DNA of 10,415 nt from Elusimicrobiota bacterium (GTDB taxonomy: Bacteria > Elusimicrobiota > Elusimicrobia > Elusimicrobiales > Elusimicrobiaceae), in NCBI GenBank assembly GCA_031259485.1, contig JAIRLH010000030.1:1-10415 (forward strand), written 5' to 3'. The notes under the pieces were generated by a model that saw only the letters and a list, made by a program, of their open reading frames with translations, ran no database searches and was not told the origin of the DNA. This document shows, in pieces, positions 1-6,693 of the stretch (position 1 is the stretch's first letter; each line of letters begins with the position of its first letter). A program made the position numbers and the translations under genes.

Positions 1-40
1 TAACGGCCCGCCTCTCACTCCTAAAGGACAGAGAGAAGGC

Positions 41-2386
41 TTAATTTGCAACGGCCGCCTTTTTTATTTCGGCGATTTCTTCGGGCGATACTTTTACTAT
101 CGTCTTGCACTTGGGGAAACCGCTGCACCCCAGAAACTCGCCGCGCGCGCTGCTGCGCAGCAATAAAACCTTGCCGCAGTTGGGGCACTTGCGTCCGCTG
201 TCAATGCGCGTGGCAGCGGTCTTTTTGCCCTCTGCGTCAATAGAAAAAGTATTCCTGCACGAGGGGTAAGCGCTGCACGCCATAAATTTGCCGCGCCGGC
301 CGCTGCGGATGACCATGGGGCTGCCGCACTTTTCGCATTTCTCGGACGTAGGCTGCGGCGGCTCCGCGCCCGTGCCGGAAAGATTCTTCTTGCCTTTGCA
401 CTCCGGATACCTGGCGCAGGCAAGGTATTCCCCGTATCTGCTGCGGCGCAACAGCATTTGCCCGCCGCAAAGGGGACACTTTTCGCCATCGGCTATTTTC
501 GGCTCCGGACGGTTCATATTTTGGGAGGCATTGTCCAAATCTTTGGTAAAGCCCGTGTAAAAATCGCGTATTACGCCGGTCCATTTCTGCGCGCCTTCGG
601 CGATGTCGTCCAGCTTTTCTTCCACGCCGGCGGTATATGAAAGGTCCATAATATCGCGGAAGAACTGCTTTAAATGCTCGGCGACCGTTATGCCCAGCTC
701 CGTCGCCAGCAGCTTATTGGTTTTTGGCTGCTTTTGCGCATACTTGCGGTCTATGATAGTTTTTATCGTCGGCGCGTAAGTGGAAGGACGGCCTATGCCG
801 TGCTTCTCCAGAGTTTTGATAAGGCTGGCTTCGTTGTAATTTGGCGGCGGCGCGGTTTTGTGGTCTTTGGTTTCCACGCCGAGCAGCTTAAGCTCATCGC
901 CCTCGCTAAGCTGGGGCAGGAGAGCACTGCTTTCGCCCGTTTCGTCTTTATCTTTGGAATCCGTCTCGTCGTCTTCCTCTTTATACACCGATAAATAGCC
1001 GCTGAATTTGACCGTGCGGCCGTTTGCGCGCAGCAGACATTTATCCGCACCGCCGGCGGAAATATCCACGGAAACAGTGTTGAAAACCGCATCCGCCATC
1101 TGCGACGCCACGAAGCGCAGCCAGATAAGCTCGTAAAGTTTATACTGGTCGCCCGTCAGATAATTTTTTAAGCTCTGCGGCGTGCGGTAGACATCGGTAG
1201 GGTGTATGGATTCATGCGCTTCCTGCGCGCCTTTCACTTTGCTTTTATAGACGGGCGCGGCTACGGGCGCAAACTGCTGACCGTACTTTTCGTTAATATA
1301 CTTCTGCGTCTGCGCCTGCAACTGGCGCGAGACGTTAAAACTATCCGTGCGCATATAGGTAATTAAACCGACAGTCTCGCCGCCTATTTCTATGCCTTCG
1401 TACAATCCTTGCGCGGTGAGCATGGTTTTCTGCGACGAGAAACCTATTTTATTATACGCGTCCTGCTGCATGGAGCTTGTGATAAACGGCGGGCGCGGCT
1501 TCTGGCGGACTTCCTTTTTTTCAATCTTCTCCACCTTAAGCGGACCGCCGCGCAGCGCGGCGTTGACCGGCGCAAGGGATTCGTTGCTCCTAAATACCGT
1601 CGTCTTTACTTTATAATCCTCAGCGAAGAGTTTATAGGTTGTGGTCTGCTCCGCGTTTTTGCCTTCCCATTTTAGAATGCGCGCGGCAAAAGGCGGCGGC
1701 GTGCCCGGCTTTTCAAGACGGGCTTTTATTGACCAGTAAGTCTCTTCCTTAAAATCGGCGATTTCTTTTGCGCGCTCCGTAAGCAAACGCACCGCGACGG
1801 ACTGCACGCGCCCCGCGCTCAGCCCCGAAGTGATTTTGCGCCACAACAGCGGCGAAAGTTTGTAGCCAACCAGCCTGTCCAGCACGCGCCGCGCCTGCTG
1901 CGCGTCAACGAGATTATGGTCTATCCCGCGCGCGTGGTCAAAAGATTCTTTGACGGCGGAAGGCGTAATTTCGTGGAAGTAAATACGCCGAGTTCTTTCG
2001 GGCTTTAATTTCAGCAGCTCCTGCAAATGCCAGGCAATGGCCTCGCCCTCGCGGTCAGGATCGGTGGCGAGGTAAATGGTATCTGCTTTTTTTACCGCGT
2101 CTTTAAGCTCGGCGATGATTTTGGGCTTGCCGCTGGGTACGTAGGTCGGGGCGAAATCATGCCTTTCGTCCACCCCGATTTCGCGCGCGGGCAAATCCCG
2201 CACGTGGCCGAAGGAACTGCGCACAATATACTGCGGCCCCAGAATTTTGCTTATAGTTTTCTGCTTCGTGGGCGATTCCACAATAATTAAAGATTTGCCG
2301 CCGGCGGTTTTATTTGTTTTTGCTGTCGCATTGCTTTCGGTTTTATTTTCCGGCTTATCAACCGAATTTATTTTTTTCTCTGTCAT
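41..2386 (-). CDS. topA: DNA topoisomerase I (type IA)
   Basis: Type IA topoisomerase that relaxes negative supercoils by cutting and rejoining one DNA strand through a 5'-phosphotyrosine link. The 781-residue protein has the full family layout. A TOPRIM domain (about 31-140) contains VESPTK with E37 and the acidic DPDREGEA motif with D109, D111 and E113. The strand-passage core contains ITYMRTDS with the expected catalytic tyrosine Y344, then EAHESIHPTD and HGIGRPSTYA. The C-terminus carries three four-cysteine zinc-ribbon modules: C637/C640/C657/C663, C684/C687/C704/C710 and C734/C737/C754/C760. The first 30 residues are a Lys/Asn/Thr-rich extension before the conserved SLIIVESPTK start of the fold. 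The ATG is chosen because GGGA stands 7 nt upstream. It is last in the visible gene string and has its own AT-rich 78-nt leader. Length and motifs are normal, so the assignment is firm. Confidence 0.97.
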   Translation of the reverse strand: MTEKKINSVDKPENKTESNATAKTNKTAGGKSLIIVESPTKQKTISKILGPQYIVRSSFGHVRDLPAREIGVDERHDFAPTYVPSGKPKIIAELKDAVKKADTIYLATDPDREGEAIAWHLQELLKLKPERTRRIYFHEITPSAVKESFDHARGIDHNLVDAQQARRVLDRLVGYKLSPLLWRKITSGLSAGRVQSVAVRLLTERAKEIADFKEETYWSIKARLEKPGTPPPFAARILKWEGKNAEQTTTYKLFAEDYKVKTTVFRSNESLAPVNAALRGGPLKVEKIEKKEVRQKPRPPFITSSMQQDAYNKIGFSSQKTMLTAQGLYEGIEIGGETVGLITYMRTDSFNVSRQLQAQTQKYINEKYGQQFAPVAAPVYKSKVKGAQEAHESIHPTDVYRTPQSLKNYLTGDQYKLYELIWLRFVASQMADAVFNTVSVDISAGGADKCLLRANGRTVKFSGYLSVYKEEDDETDSKDKDETGESSALLPQLSEGDELKLLGVETKDHKTAPPPNYNEASLIKTLEKHGIGRPSTYAPTIKTIIDRKYAQKQPKTNKLLATELGITVAEHLKQFFRDIMDLSYTAGVEEKLDDIAEGAQKWTGVIRDFYTGFTKDLDNASQNMNRPEPKIADGEKCPLCGGQMLLRRSRYGEYLACARYPECKGKKNLSGTGAEPPQPTSEKCEKCGSPMVIRSGRRGKFMACSAYPSCRNTFSIDAEGKKTAATRIDSGRKCPNCGKVLLLRSSARGEFLGCSGFPKCKTIVKVSPEEIAEIKKAAVAN
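107..478 (-). other. Three zinc-ribbon modules at the TopA C-terminus
   Basis: The TopA tail (residues 637-760) encodes three successive CxxC...C-(5)-C modules, each with the pattern C-P/E-x-C-G, a Gly-Glu/Lys-Tyr/Phe turn and a second cysteine pair. In E. coli-type enzymes comparable modules bind single-stranded DNA and zinc. All twelve cysteines are present, so none of the modules looks degenerate. Confidence 0.85.
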
Positions 2387-2464
2387 TTTTATTTCCCATC
2401 CATTTCCTGATATATGAAAATTTTTGTCGTTATATATTATTTCGTTTATATAAAAATAATAGTT
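2387..2464 (-). promoter_or_regulatory. AT-rich leader of topA, possible promoter
   Basis: This 78-nt stretch between the yjbQ stop and the topA start is the longest gene-free DNA in the window and is far more AT-rich than the genes around it. The minus strand holds overlapping TATA-type hexamers (TATAAA, TATAAC, CATATA) that could serve as -10 elements. I see no convincing TTGACA-like -35 box at 16-18 nt spacing and no hairpin followed by a T-run that would end the upstream transcript. A promoter is inferred from base composition and position only. Confidence 0.35.
2394..2397 (-). promoter_or_regulatory. Ribosome binding site of topA
   Basis: Reading the minus strand, GGGA lies 7 nt before the topA ATG, an acceptable Shine-Dalgarno position. 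A second purine stretch, AGGAA, lies about 17 nt upstream and is too far away to be the main site. Confidence 0.5.
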
Positions 2465-2884
2465 CTACTCCCCGATAATTTTTATTAAAACGCGCTTGCG
2501 ACGCAAGCCGTCAAATTCGCCGTAAAAAATCTGCTCCCACGGGCCGAAATCCAACGCGCCGTTTGTTATCGCGACAACAACTTCCCGTCCCATAATTTGA
2601 CGCTTTAAATGCGCGTCGCCGTTATCCTCGCCCGTGCGGTTATGCTGATATAAAGAAACCGGCTCATGCGGGGCGAGAGTTTCAAGCCAGCGTTTATAAT
2701 CGCCGTGCAGACCCTGTTCATCGTCGTTAATAAAAACGCTTGCGGTAATGTGCATAGCGTTTACCAGCGCAAGCCCATCTTTGATACCGCTTTCAGATAC
2801 GGCCTTTTGCACATCTTCCGTAATATTTATGAAATCCACTCTCTTATTGATATTAAAAACCAATTCTTTGCGGTATGTTTTCAT
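2465..2884 (-). CDS. yjbQ: YjbQ/UPF0047 family protein (secondary thiamine-phosphate synthase type)
   Basis: A 139-residue single-domain protein of the YjbQ (UPF0047, COG0432) family. Some members show weak thiamine-phosphate synthase activity in vitro or when overexpressed, but the physiological reaction is not settled. Family hallmarks are all present: NAMHITASVFINDDE (H45), the GLHGDY segment (H60), YQHNRTGEDNGDAHLKRQ (H81, H92) and the closing GPWEQIFYGEFDG followed by RRKRVLIKIIGE. The conserved histidines probably form a metal or phosphate site. Length matches the family (about 130-140). The start is 13 nt after the dprA stop and is preceded only by a weak purine pair, so translation is probably coupled to dprA. 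It sits between two DNA-processing genes without an obvious functional tie. Confidence 0.92.
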   Translation of the reverse strand: MKTYRKELVFNINKRVDFINITEDVQKAVSESGIKDGLALVNAMHITASVFINDDEQGLHGDYKRWLETLAPHEPVSLYQHNRTGEDNGDAHLKRQIMGREVVVAITNGALDFGPWEQIFYGEFDGLRRKRVLIKIIGE

Positions 2885-2897
2885 TTTTATTTACCGG

Positions 2898-4022
2898 TTA
2901 AAACTTATTCCTCGCGTATAAGCCGTCCTTGCAGTATATTATATTATTAATTTCCATGTTGAACAGCAGGCCCGAGAGTCCGGCTATGTCAAAACCGGTT
3001 TCAAGCGCGATGTTGTCAACTGATTTGCTGCCGTCGCCGATTGCGGCCATAATTTTAGTTTCCTGCTCGTTAAGGTCAATAAGTTTGGCCGGTTTATCCG
3101 TCGCGGCATAAAGTTTATCCGTATCAAGCGCAGCTTTTAAATTCACGGGCAGCGCGTCAATAATATCCCGCGCGTCCATAACCATTGCCGCGCCCTCGCG
3201 TATAAGGCGGTTTGTGCCGCAGCTTTGCGGGCTGTCTATCGGACCCGGAACGGCCAGCACGTCAAGCCCCTGCTCCAAAGCCATTTTGGCGGTGATGAGG
3301 GCGCCGGATTTTTCTTCTCCCTCCACCACCACGACCAGTTTTGAAAGCCCCGCTATCAGCCTGTTGCGCCGCGGGAAATGAGCGGCAAGCGGCGGAGCGT
3401 CATAAGGCAGCTCGGATATTATCGCGCCGCCTTTGTCCAGTATACCAAGCGCAAGCTCTCTGTTTTCGGGCGGGTATATACGGCCTATTCCGGTACCGAT
3501 AAGGGCCCACGTCGGTTTACAGTTTTTGACGGCCGCGGAGTGCACGATGCTGTCCACCCCGCGCGCAAGGCCGCTGACAAGCGTTATGCCGCTTAGAGCC
3601 AAATCTTCCGCCAGTCTTGCGGCCGCTCGCTTGCCGTAAGGCGTTATTTTGCGTGTGCCCACCATGGCGACTGTCGCGGCGTTTTCGCCCAGCTTACCAC
3701 GGATATAAAGAGCGAGCGGCGGTTCTTTTATATCAAGCAAAACTTCGGGGTAGCCCTCATGACCTTTGAAGACTATGCCGCCGCCGGTTTTCTGCGTACG
3801 CTCCATTTCGCGCTCAGCGTACAGCGCGGAGGCGGCTTTCAAAAAATGTTCGGCGGTTTGCAGCGAGATTTTGCCTTCCTCGCTCAGAGCCGCGGCGTTT
3901 TGCTTTAAGATTTCCTGCGCGCTACCGAAGATGCCCAAAAGCCTCTCAAGCCAGTCGGCCCGCAGGTAGCTGAAGGAATTTATTTTTAAAAGCGCAAGTT
4001 TCTCTTCGTAAGATAGAGACAT
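2898..4022 (-). CDS. dprA: DNA processing protein DprA (Smf)
   Basis: DprA binds incoming single-stranded DNA in the cytoplasm, protects it and loads RecA during natural transformation; the family is also widespread in species not known to be transformable. The 374-residue protein has a helical N-terminal part (1-80) and then the Rossmann-like DprA core. Core motifs are MVGTRKITPYG (120-130), SGLARGVDSIVHSAA (150-164), FPRRNRLIAGLS (216-227), EKSGALITA (237-245) and VPGPIDSPQSCGTNRLIREG (258-277). Residues 314-374 form a winged-helix-like C-terminal (DML1-type) domain. The ATG lies 3 nt after the comM stop. No Shine-Dalgarno sequence stands at normal spacing (AGGAAGG is about 20 nt upstream, inside comM), so translational coupling is likely. 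No in-frame Met offers a better start nearby. Confidence 0.96.
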   Translation of the reverse strand: MSLSYEEKLALLKINSFSYLRADWLERLLGIFGSAQEILKQNAAALSEEGKISLQTAEHFLKAASALYAEREMERTQKTGGGIVFKGHEGYPEVLLDIKEPPLALYIRGKLGENAATVAMVGTRKITPYGKRAAARLAEDLALSGITLVSGLARGVDSIVHSAAVKNCKPTWALIGTGIGRIYPPENRELALGILDKGGAIISELPYDAPPLAAHFPRRNRLIAGLSKLVVVVEGEEKSGALITAKMALEQGLDVLAVPGPIDSPQSCGTNRLIREGAAMVMDARDIIDALPVNLKAALDTDKLYAATDKPAKLIDLNEQETKIMAAIGDGSKSVDNIALETGFDIAGLSGLLFNMEINNIIYCKDGLYARNKF

Positions 4023-4025
4023 AAA

Positions 4026-5564
4026 TTATATATCAGATACGCCCTTCCTGTCCAGCGGGCGGTATTGCATGACTTCGGTTATATGTTCCTTTTTAATTTC
4101 CGCGCTGCCGGCCAAATCGGCTATGGTGCGCGCGGTTTTCAAAATTTTATCCAAGCTGCGCGCGGAAAGGCCGAGCTTTTTCATGGCCGCTTCCAGAATT
4201 TCGCCGCCGCCATCGGGCAGCGGGCAGTATTTTTTGATTTCCGCCACCGTCATAAAAGCGTTTGCCGTGGTGGGGGAATTTGCAAAACGCTCCTTCTGCG
4301 CGGCGCGCGCTTTGACCACGCGCGCGCGGATTTGCGCGCTGGTTTCCCCCTCGCTGCGCTGCTGCCAGTCTTTATAATGGACTGGGTTTAAATTTACGGT
4401 TAAATCAATCCTGTCCAGCAGCGGGCCGGAGACTTTGGCCTTGTACCTCTGTATCTGCAGCGGCGTACAATGGCAGGGTTTTACATTGCTGCCGTGGTAT
4501 CCGCACGGGCACGGATTCATGGCAGCGATTAAAGTGAACTTAGCCGGAAAAGTCAAAGAATCCTTTGCGCGCGATATGGTGACTTTAAAAGTCTCCAGCG
4601 GCTCCCGCAGCACTTCCAGCGAGGAGCGGCTGAACTCCGCAAACTCGTCCAGAAATAAAATGCCGTTGTGGGCCAGGCTTACCTCGCCGGGTTTGGGCGT
4701 AGTGCCGCCGCCGATAAGCGCGATATTGGAAATCGTGTGGTGCGGGTCCCTGAACGGACGGCTGAAAGCCGTTTTACTTTTGCCCAGCAGCGAGCAGACG
4801 GAATAAATCTGCATTATATCCAGCATTTCCTCACGCGTGAGCGGCGGCAGTATGCCGGCAAAACGCTTGGCCAGCATGCTTTTGCCGGTGCCCGGCGGGC
4901 CCATAAGCAGCACATTATGACCGCCCGCCGCCGCGATTTCCAGCGCGCGCTTGGCAAGCATTTGCCCTTTGACTTCGTTAAAATCCCCGTTTATTTTAAC
5001 TTCTTCCGCGGGTGCGGCCGCAGGCTGCGCCGCGCTTTCAAAGGGAATTTTGCCCTCCAGCATGTCAACTACTTCGCGCAGATTATGCGCCGCGAATCCG
5101 GCCGCGCCGGCCAAAGCCGCCTCGCCGATATTTCCGACGGGGATGACGGCATTTTCTCTGCCCAGCTTTTTGAGCGATATGAGCATAGGCAGCACGCCCG
5201 CGCAGGAGTGCACGCGTCCGTCCAAACCCAGCTCGCCTATAAAAATGATATCTTTAAGTTTTTTAACCGCCGTCTCGCTGAGCTGTCCGGTAGCGGCCAA
5301 TATGCCCAAAGCTATGGGCAGGTCAAAATGCGTGCCGGATTTTTTGATTTCCGCCGGCACAAGGTTTACCGTTATGCGTTTTGCGGGCGGCTCGTACCCG
5401 CTGTTGCGCACGGCGGCAAGCACCCTGTCCTTTGCTTCTTTTACTTCCGCCTCAGGCAGACCGACTAGTGCAAAAACGGGTATCGCGGGCGAGGTATCCA
5501 CCTCTACCGAAACTATAAAACCCTCAATCCCTTTAATGCAGCCGGAAGCAATGTTCGCAAGCAT
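4026..5564 (-). CDS. comM: ComM/YifB family Mg-chelatase-like AAA+ ATPase
   Basis: ComM is a hexameric helicase that drives branch migration to extend recombination tracts during transformation. The 512-residue protein has an N-terminal Lon-protease-S5-like ChlI domain (about 20-125), with FALVGLPEAEVKEAKDRV, KSGTHFDLPIALGILAATG and FIGELGLDGRVHS. A Mg-chelatase AAA+ module follows, with Walker A GPPGTGKS (222-229) and Walker B ILFLDEF (302-308). The motif PCPCG...PCHC gives C352, C354, C364 and C366, a likely zinc knuckle seen in many homologues. The LLDRID arginine is R385. The C-terminal helical domain has LSARSLDKILKTARTIADL. Length is typical (about 500). It starts 3 nt after the upstream lipoprotein stop and has no recognisable Shine-Dalgarno in the AT-rich junction, which suggests coupling. 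With dprA downstream it makes a transformation/recombination pair. Confidence 0.95.
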   Translation of the reverse strand: MLANIASGCIKGIEGFIVSVEVDTSPAIPVFALVGLPEAEVKEAKDRVLAAVRNSGYEPPAKRITVNLVPAEIKKSGTHFDLPIALGILAATGQLSETAVKKLKDIIFIGELGLDGRVHSCAGVLPMLISLKKLGRENAVIPVGNIGEAALAGAAGFAAHNLREVVDMLEGKIPFESAAQPAAAPAEEVKINGDFNEVKGQMLAKRALEIAAAGGHNVLLMGPPGTGKSMLAKRFAGILPPLTREEMLDIMQIYSVCSLLGKSKTAFSRPFRDPHHTISNIALIGGGTTPKPGEVSLAHNGILFLDEFAEFSRSSLEVLREPLETFKVTISRAKDSLTFPAKFTLIAAMNPCPCGYHGSNVKPCHCTPLQIQRYKAKVSGPLLDRIDLTVNLNPVHYKDWQQRSEGETSAQIRARVVKARAAQKERFANSPTTANAFMTVAEIKKYCPLPDGGGEILEAAMKKLGLSARSLDKILKTARTIADLAGSAEIKKEHITEVMQYRPLDRKGVSDI

Positions 5565-5567
5565 ATT

Positions 5568-6680
5568 TTATTGTATAAATATCAGTTCCAGCGTCTGCGG
5601 GCCGGTATTGTTTATTGTGAAATTGGCGTGGTGTCTGCGTATTATTTTCGCGGCCAGCTCCTCCGAGGTATTAACATTGGCCTGAACCTCAAAAGTAGCG
5701 TTGGAATTATTGTATTTCACGAGCGAAAAATCTTCCACCTCGCGCAGTTCTTTAAGGATATTCTGCAGCTTTTCAAGACGGTCAAGAGTATTTACGTCGC
5801 GCACTATAAAAGTGAAAGTTTTGGAAGAATGCACCGCCATGTTTATAGGCTCGGCCAGCTGCAATGCGGCGCCGTCGCATGCGCCGGTCAAAGCCTTCTG
5901 CGCGGCGATGGCGGGCACGGCGTCAAGGCCGCTGGCGCTTTCGGCCGCTCCATGCACAAGCTGGTAATTGCTTACGTTAAACACGCGCACGTTTGCGCGC
6001 GCGCGCATCGTTTTGAAATTGGTCGTCAGCTGAGCGGCGGGCGCAAGCTCGTTTGCGGCGGCTTCCGCCAATATTAAGAAGCGCGCGCCTTCTTTGCGGG
6101 CTTTGTCTATAAGCGGCGTGGCGTCTTCAAGGTTGTTCTGGCTGACATTGCCGCCGTCAAGCAGCGTGTAAGGAAAGTTTTTCAAAGCCTTGTAAATGCC
6201 CTGTCGGCAGTATTGCTGGAGGGAAACCTCCTCCCCAACGGTTTCGCGCGAAGCGACGACGATATTGGTTTTTTTTGCATAAGAACTTTCTTCCAGCTCT
6301 TTGACTTTGACCGAGAGCTCGCTCACCAGAACCATTACGCGGGCTTCAAGATAATAACTTTCGCCCTTGCGGTAGGCGGTTTTTATGTAGGAACGCCTTA
6401 TAAAACTCTGCGGTTTCGCGAGTATCTGTTCCTTTACCGAGGGCGGGTATTCTATCAGGCTGCTGGAGGATAAAAACGTCCTCACCGCGCGCTCAAGCGC
6501 ATTATATTCGGCGGTTTTAAGCGCTTTGCGTTTCATGGCGGAGATATGGTCCGCGTCGTAAGGCACGGAAGCCTCTCCTATCACGTATTCCCCCTCGCCT
6601 TTGGGGCCGATATTAAAACGCTGGCAGCCAGCCGCGAAAACAAGAACGGCTGCAAACGCGGGCAGAAGAAATTTTTTCAT
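5568..6680 (-). CDS. Predicted lipoprotein with LPP20/FlgT-N-like domain
   Basis: Exported lipoprotein of 370 residues; function unknown. The N-terminus MKK, a hydrophobic stretch (4-17) and AAGC with C19 form a signal peptidase II lipobox; Q20 at position +2 would fit outer-membrane sorting in proteobacteria. Residues about 34-122 (IGEASVPYDA, a helix rich in Ala/Lys ending NALERAVRTF, then RRSYIKTAYRKGESYYLEAR) resemble the LPP20/FlgT N-terminal fold. Residues about 139-280 (VVASRETVGE, KNFPYTLLDGGN, RFLILAEAAAN, ARANVRVFNVSNY) look like a second alpha/beta domain of the CsgG/FlgT-middle type. Residues 286-370 form a third small alpha/beta unit. Family placement rests on pattern resemblance, not a search. 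No flagellar gene is in the window, so a flagellar role is not supported. The gene starts 13 nt after the DnaA-like gene and probably shares its transcript. Confidence 0.7.
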   Translation of the reverse strand: MKKFLLPAFAAVLVFAAGCQRFNIGPKGEGEYVIGEASVPYDADHISAMKRKALKTAEYNALERAVRTFLSSSSLIEYPPSVKEQILAKPQSFIRRSYIKTAYRKGESYYLEARVMVLVSELSVKVKELEESSYAKKTNIVVASRETVGEEVSLQQYCRQGIYKALKNFPYTLLDGGNVSQNNLEDATPLIDKARKEGARFLILAEAAANELAPAAQLTTNFKTMRARANVRVFNVSNYQLVHGAAESASGLDAVPAIAAQKALTGACDGAALQLAEPINMAVHSSKTFTFIVRDVNTLDRLEKLQNILKELREVEDFSLVKYNNSNATFEVQANVNTSEELAAKIIRRHHANFTINNTGPQTLELIFIQ

Positions 6681-6686
6681 GCGGGA

Positions 6687-6692
6687 TTCCTC
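6687..6692 (-). promoter_or_regulatory. Ribosome binding site of the lipoprotein gene
   Basis: On the minus strand GAGGAA lies 6 nt before the lipoprotein ATG and begins almost directly after the TAG stop of the DnaA-like gene. It is the best Shine-Dalgarno in the window and fixes the start of the lipoprotein at 6680. Confidence 0.75.
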
Positions 6693-6693
6693 G

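Noticed and set aside
10..40. Inverted repeat GCCTCTC / GAGAAGGC just after the topA stop, considered as a terminator
   Set aside because: The stem is imperfect (bulged) and is not followed by a T-run on the transcribed strand; the sequence ends at the window edge before more can be judged.
4668..5468. Long plus-strand open frame opposite comM (266 codons), with a second overlapping one at 4951-5685
   Set aside because: Both are antisense to the well-conserved comM and its upstream neighbour. Their translations have no recognisable motif, are rich in Arg/Ala/Ser, and mirror codon bias of the real strand.
5568..6680. Naming the lipoprotein a flagellar FlgT
   Set aside because: Only the domain pattern is similar. 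There is no flagellar gene in the window, and FlgT-like and LPP20-like domains occur in many non-flagellar lipoproteins.
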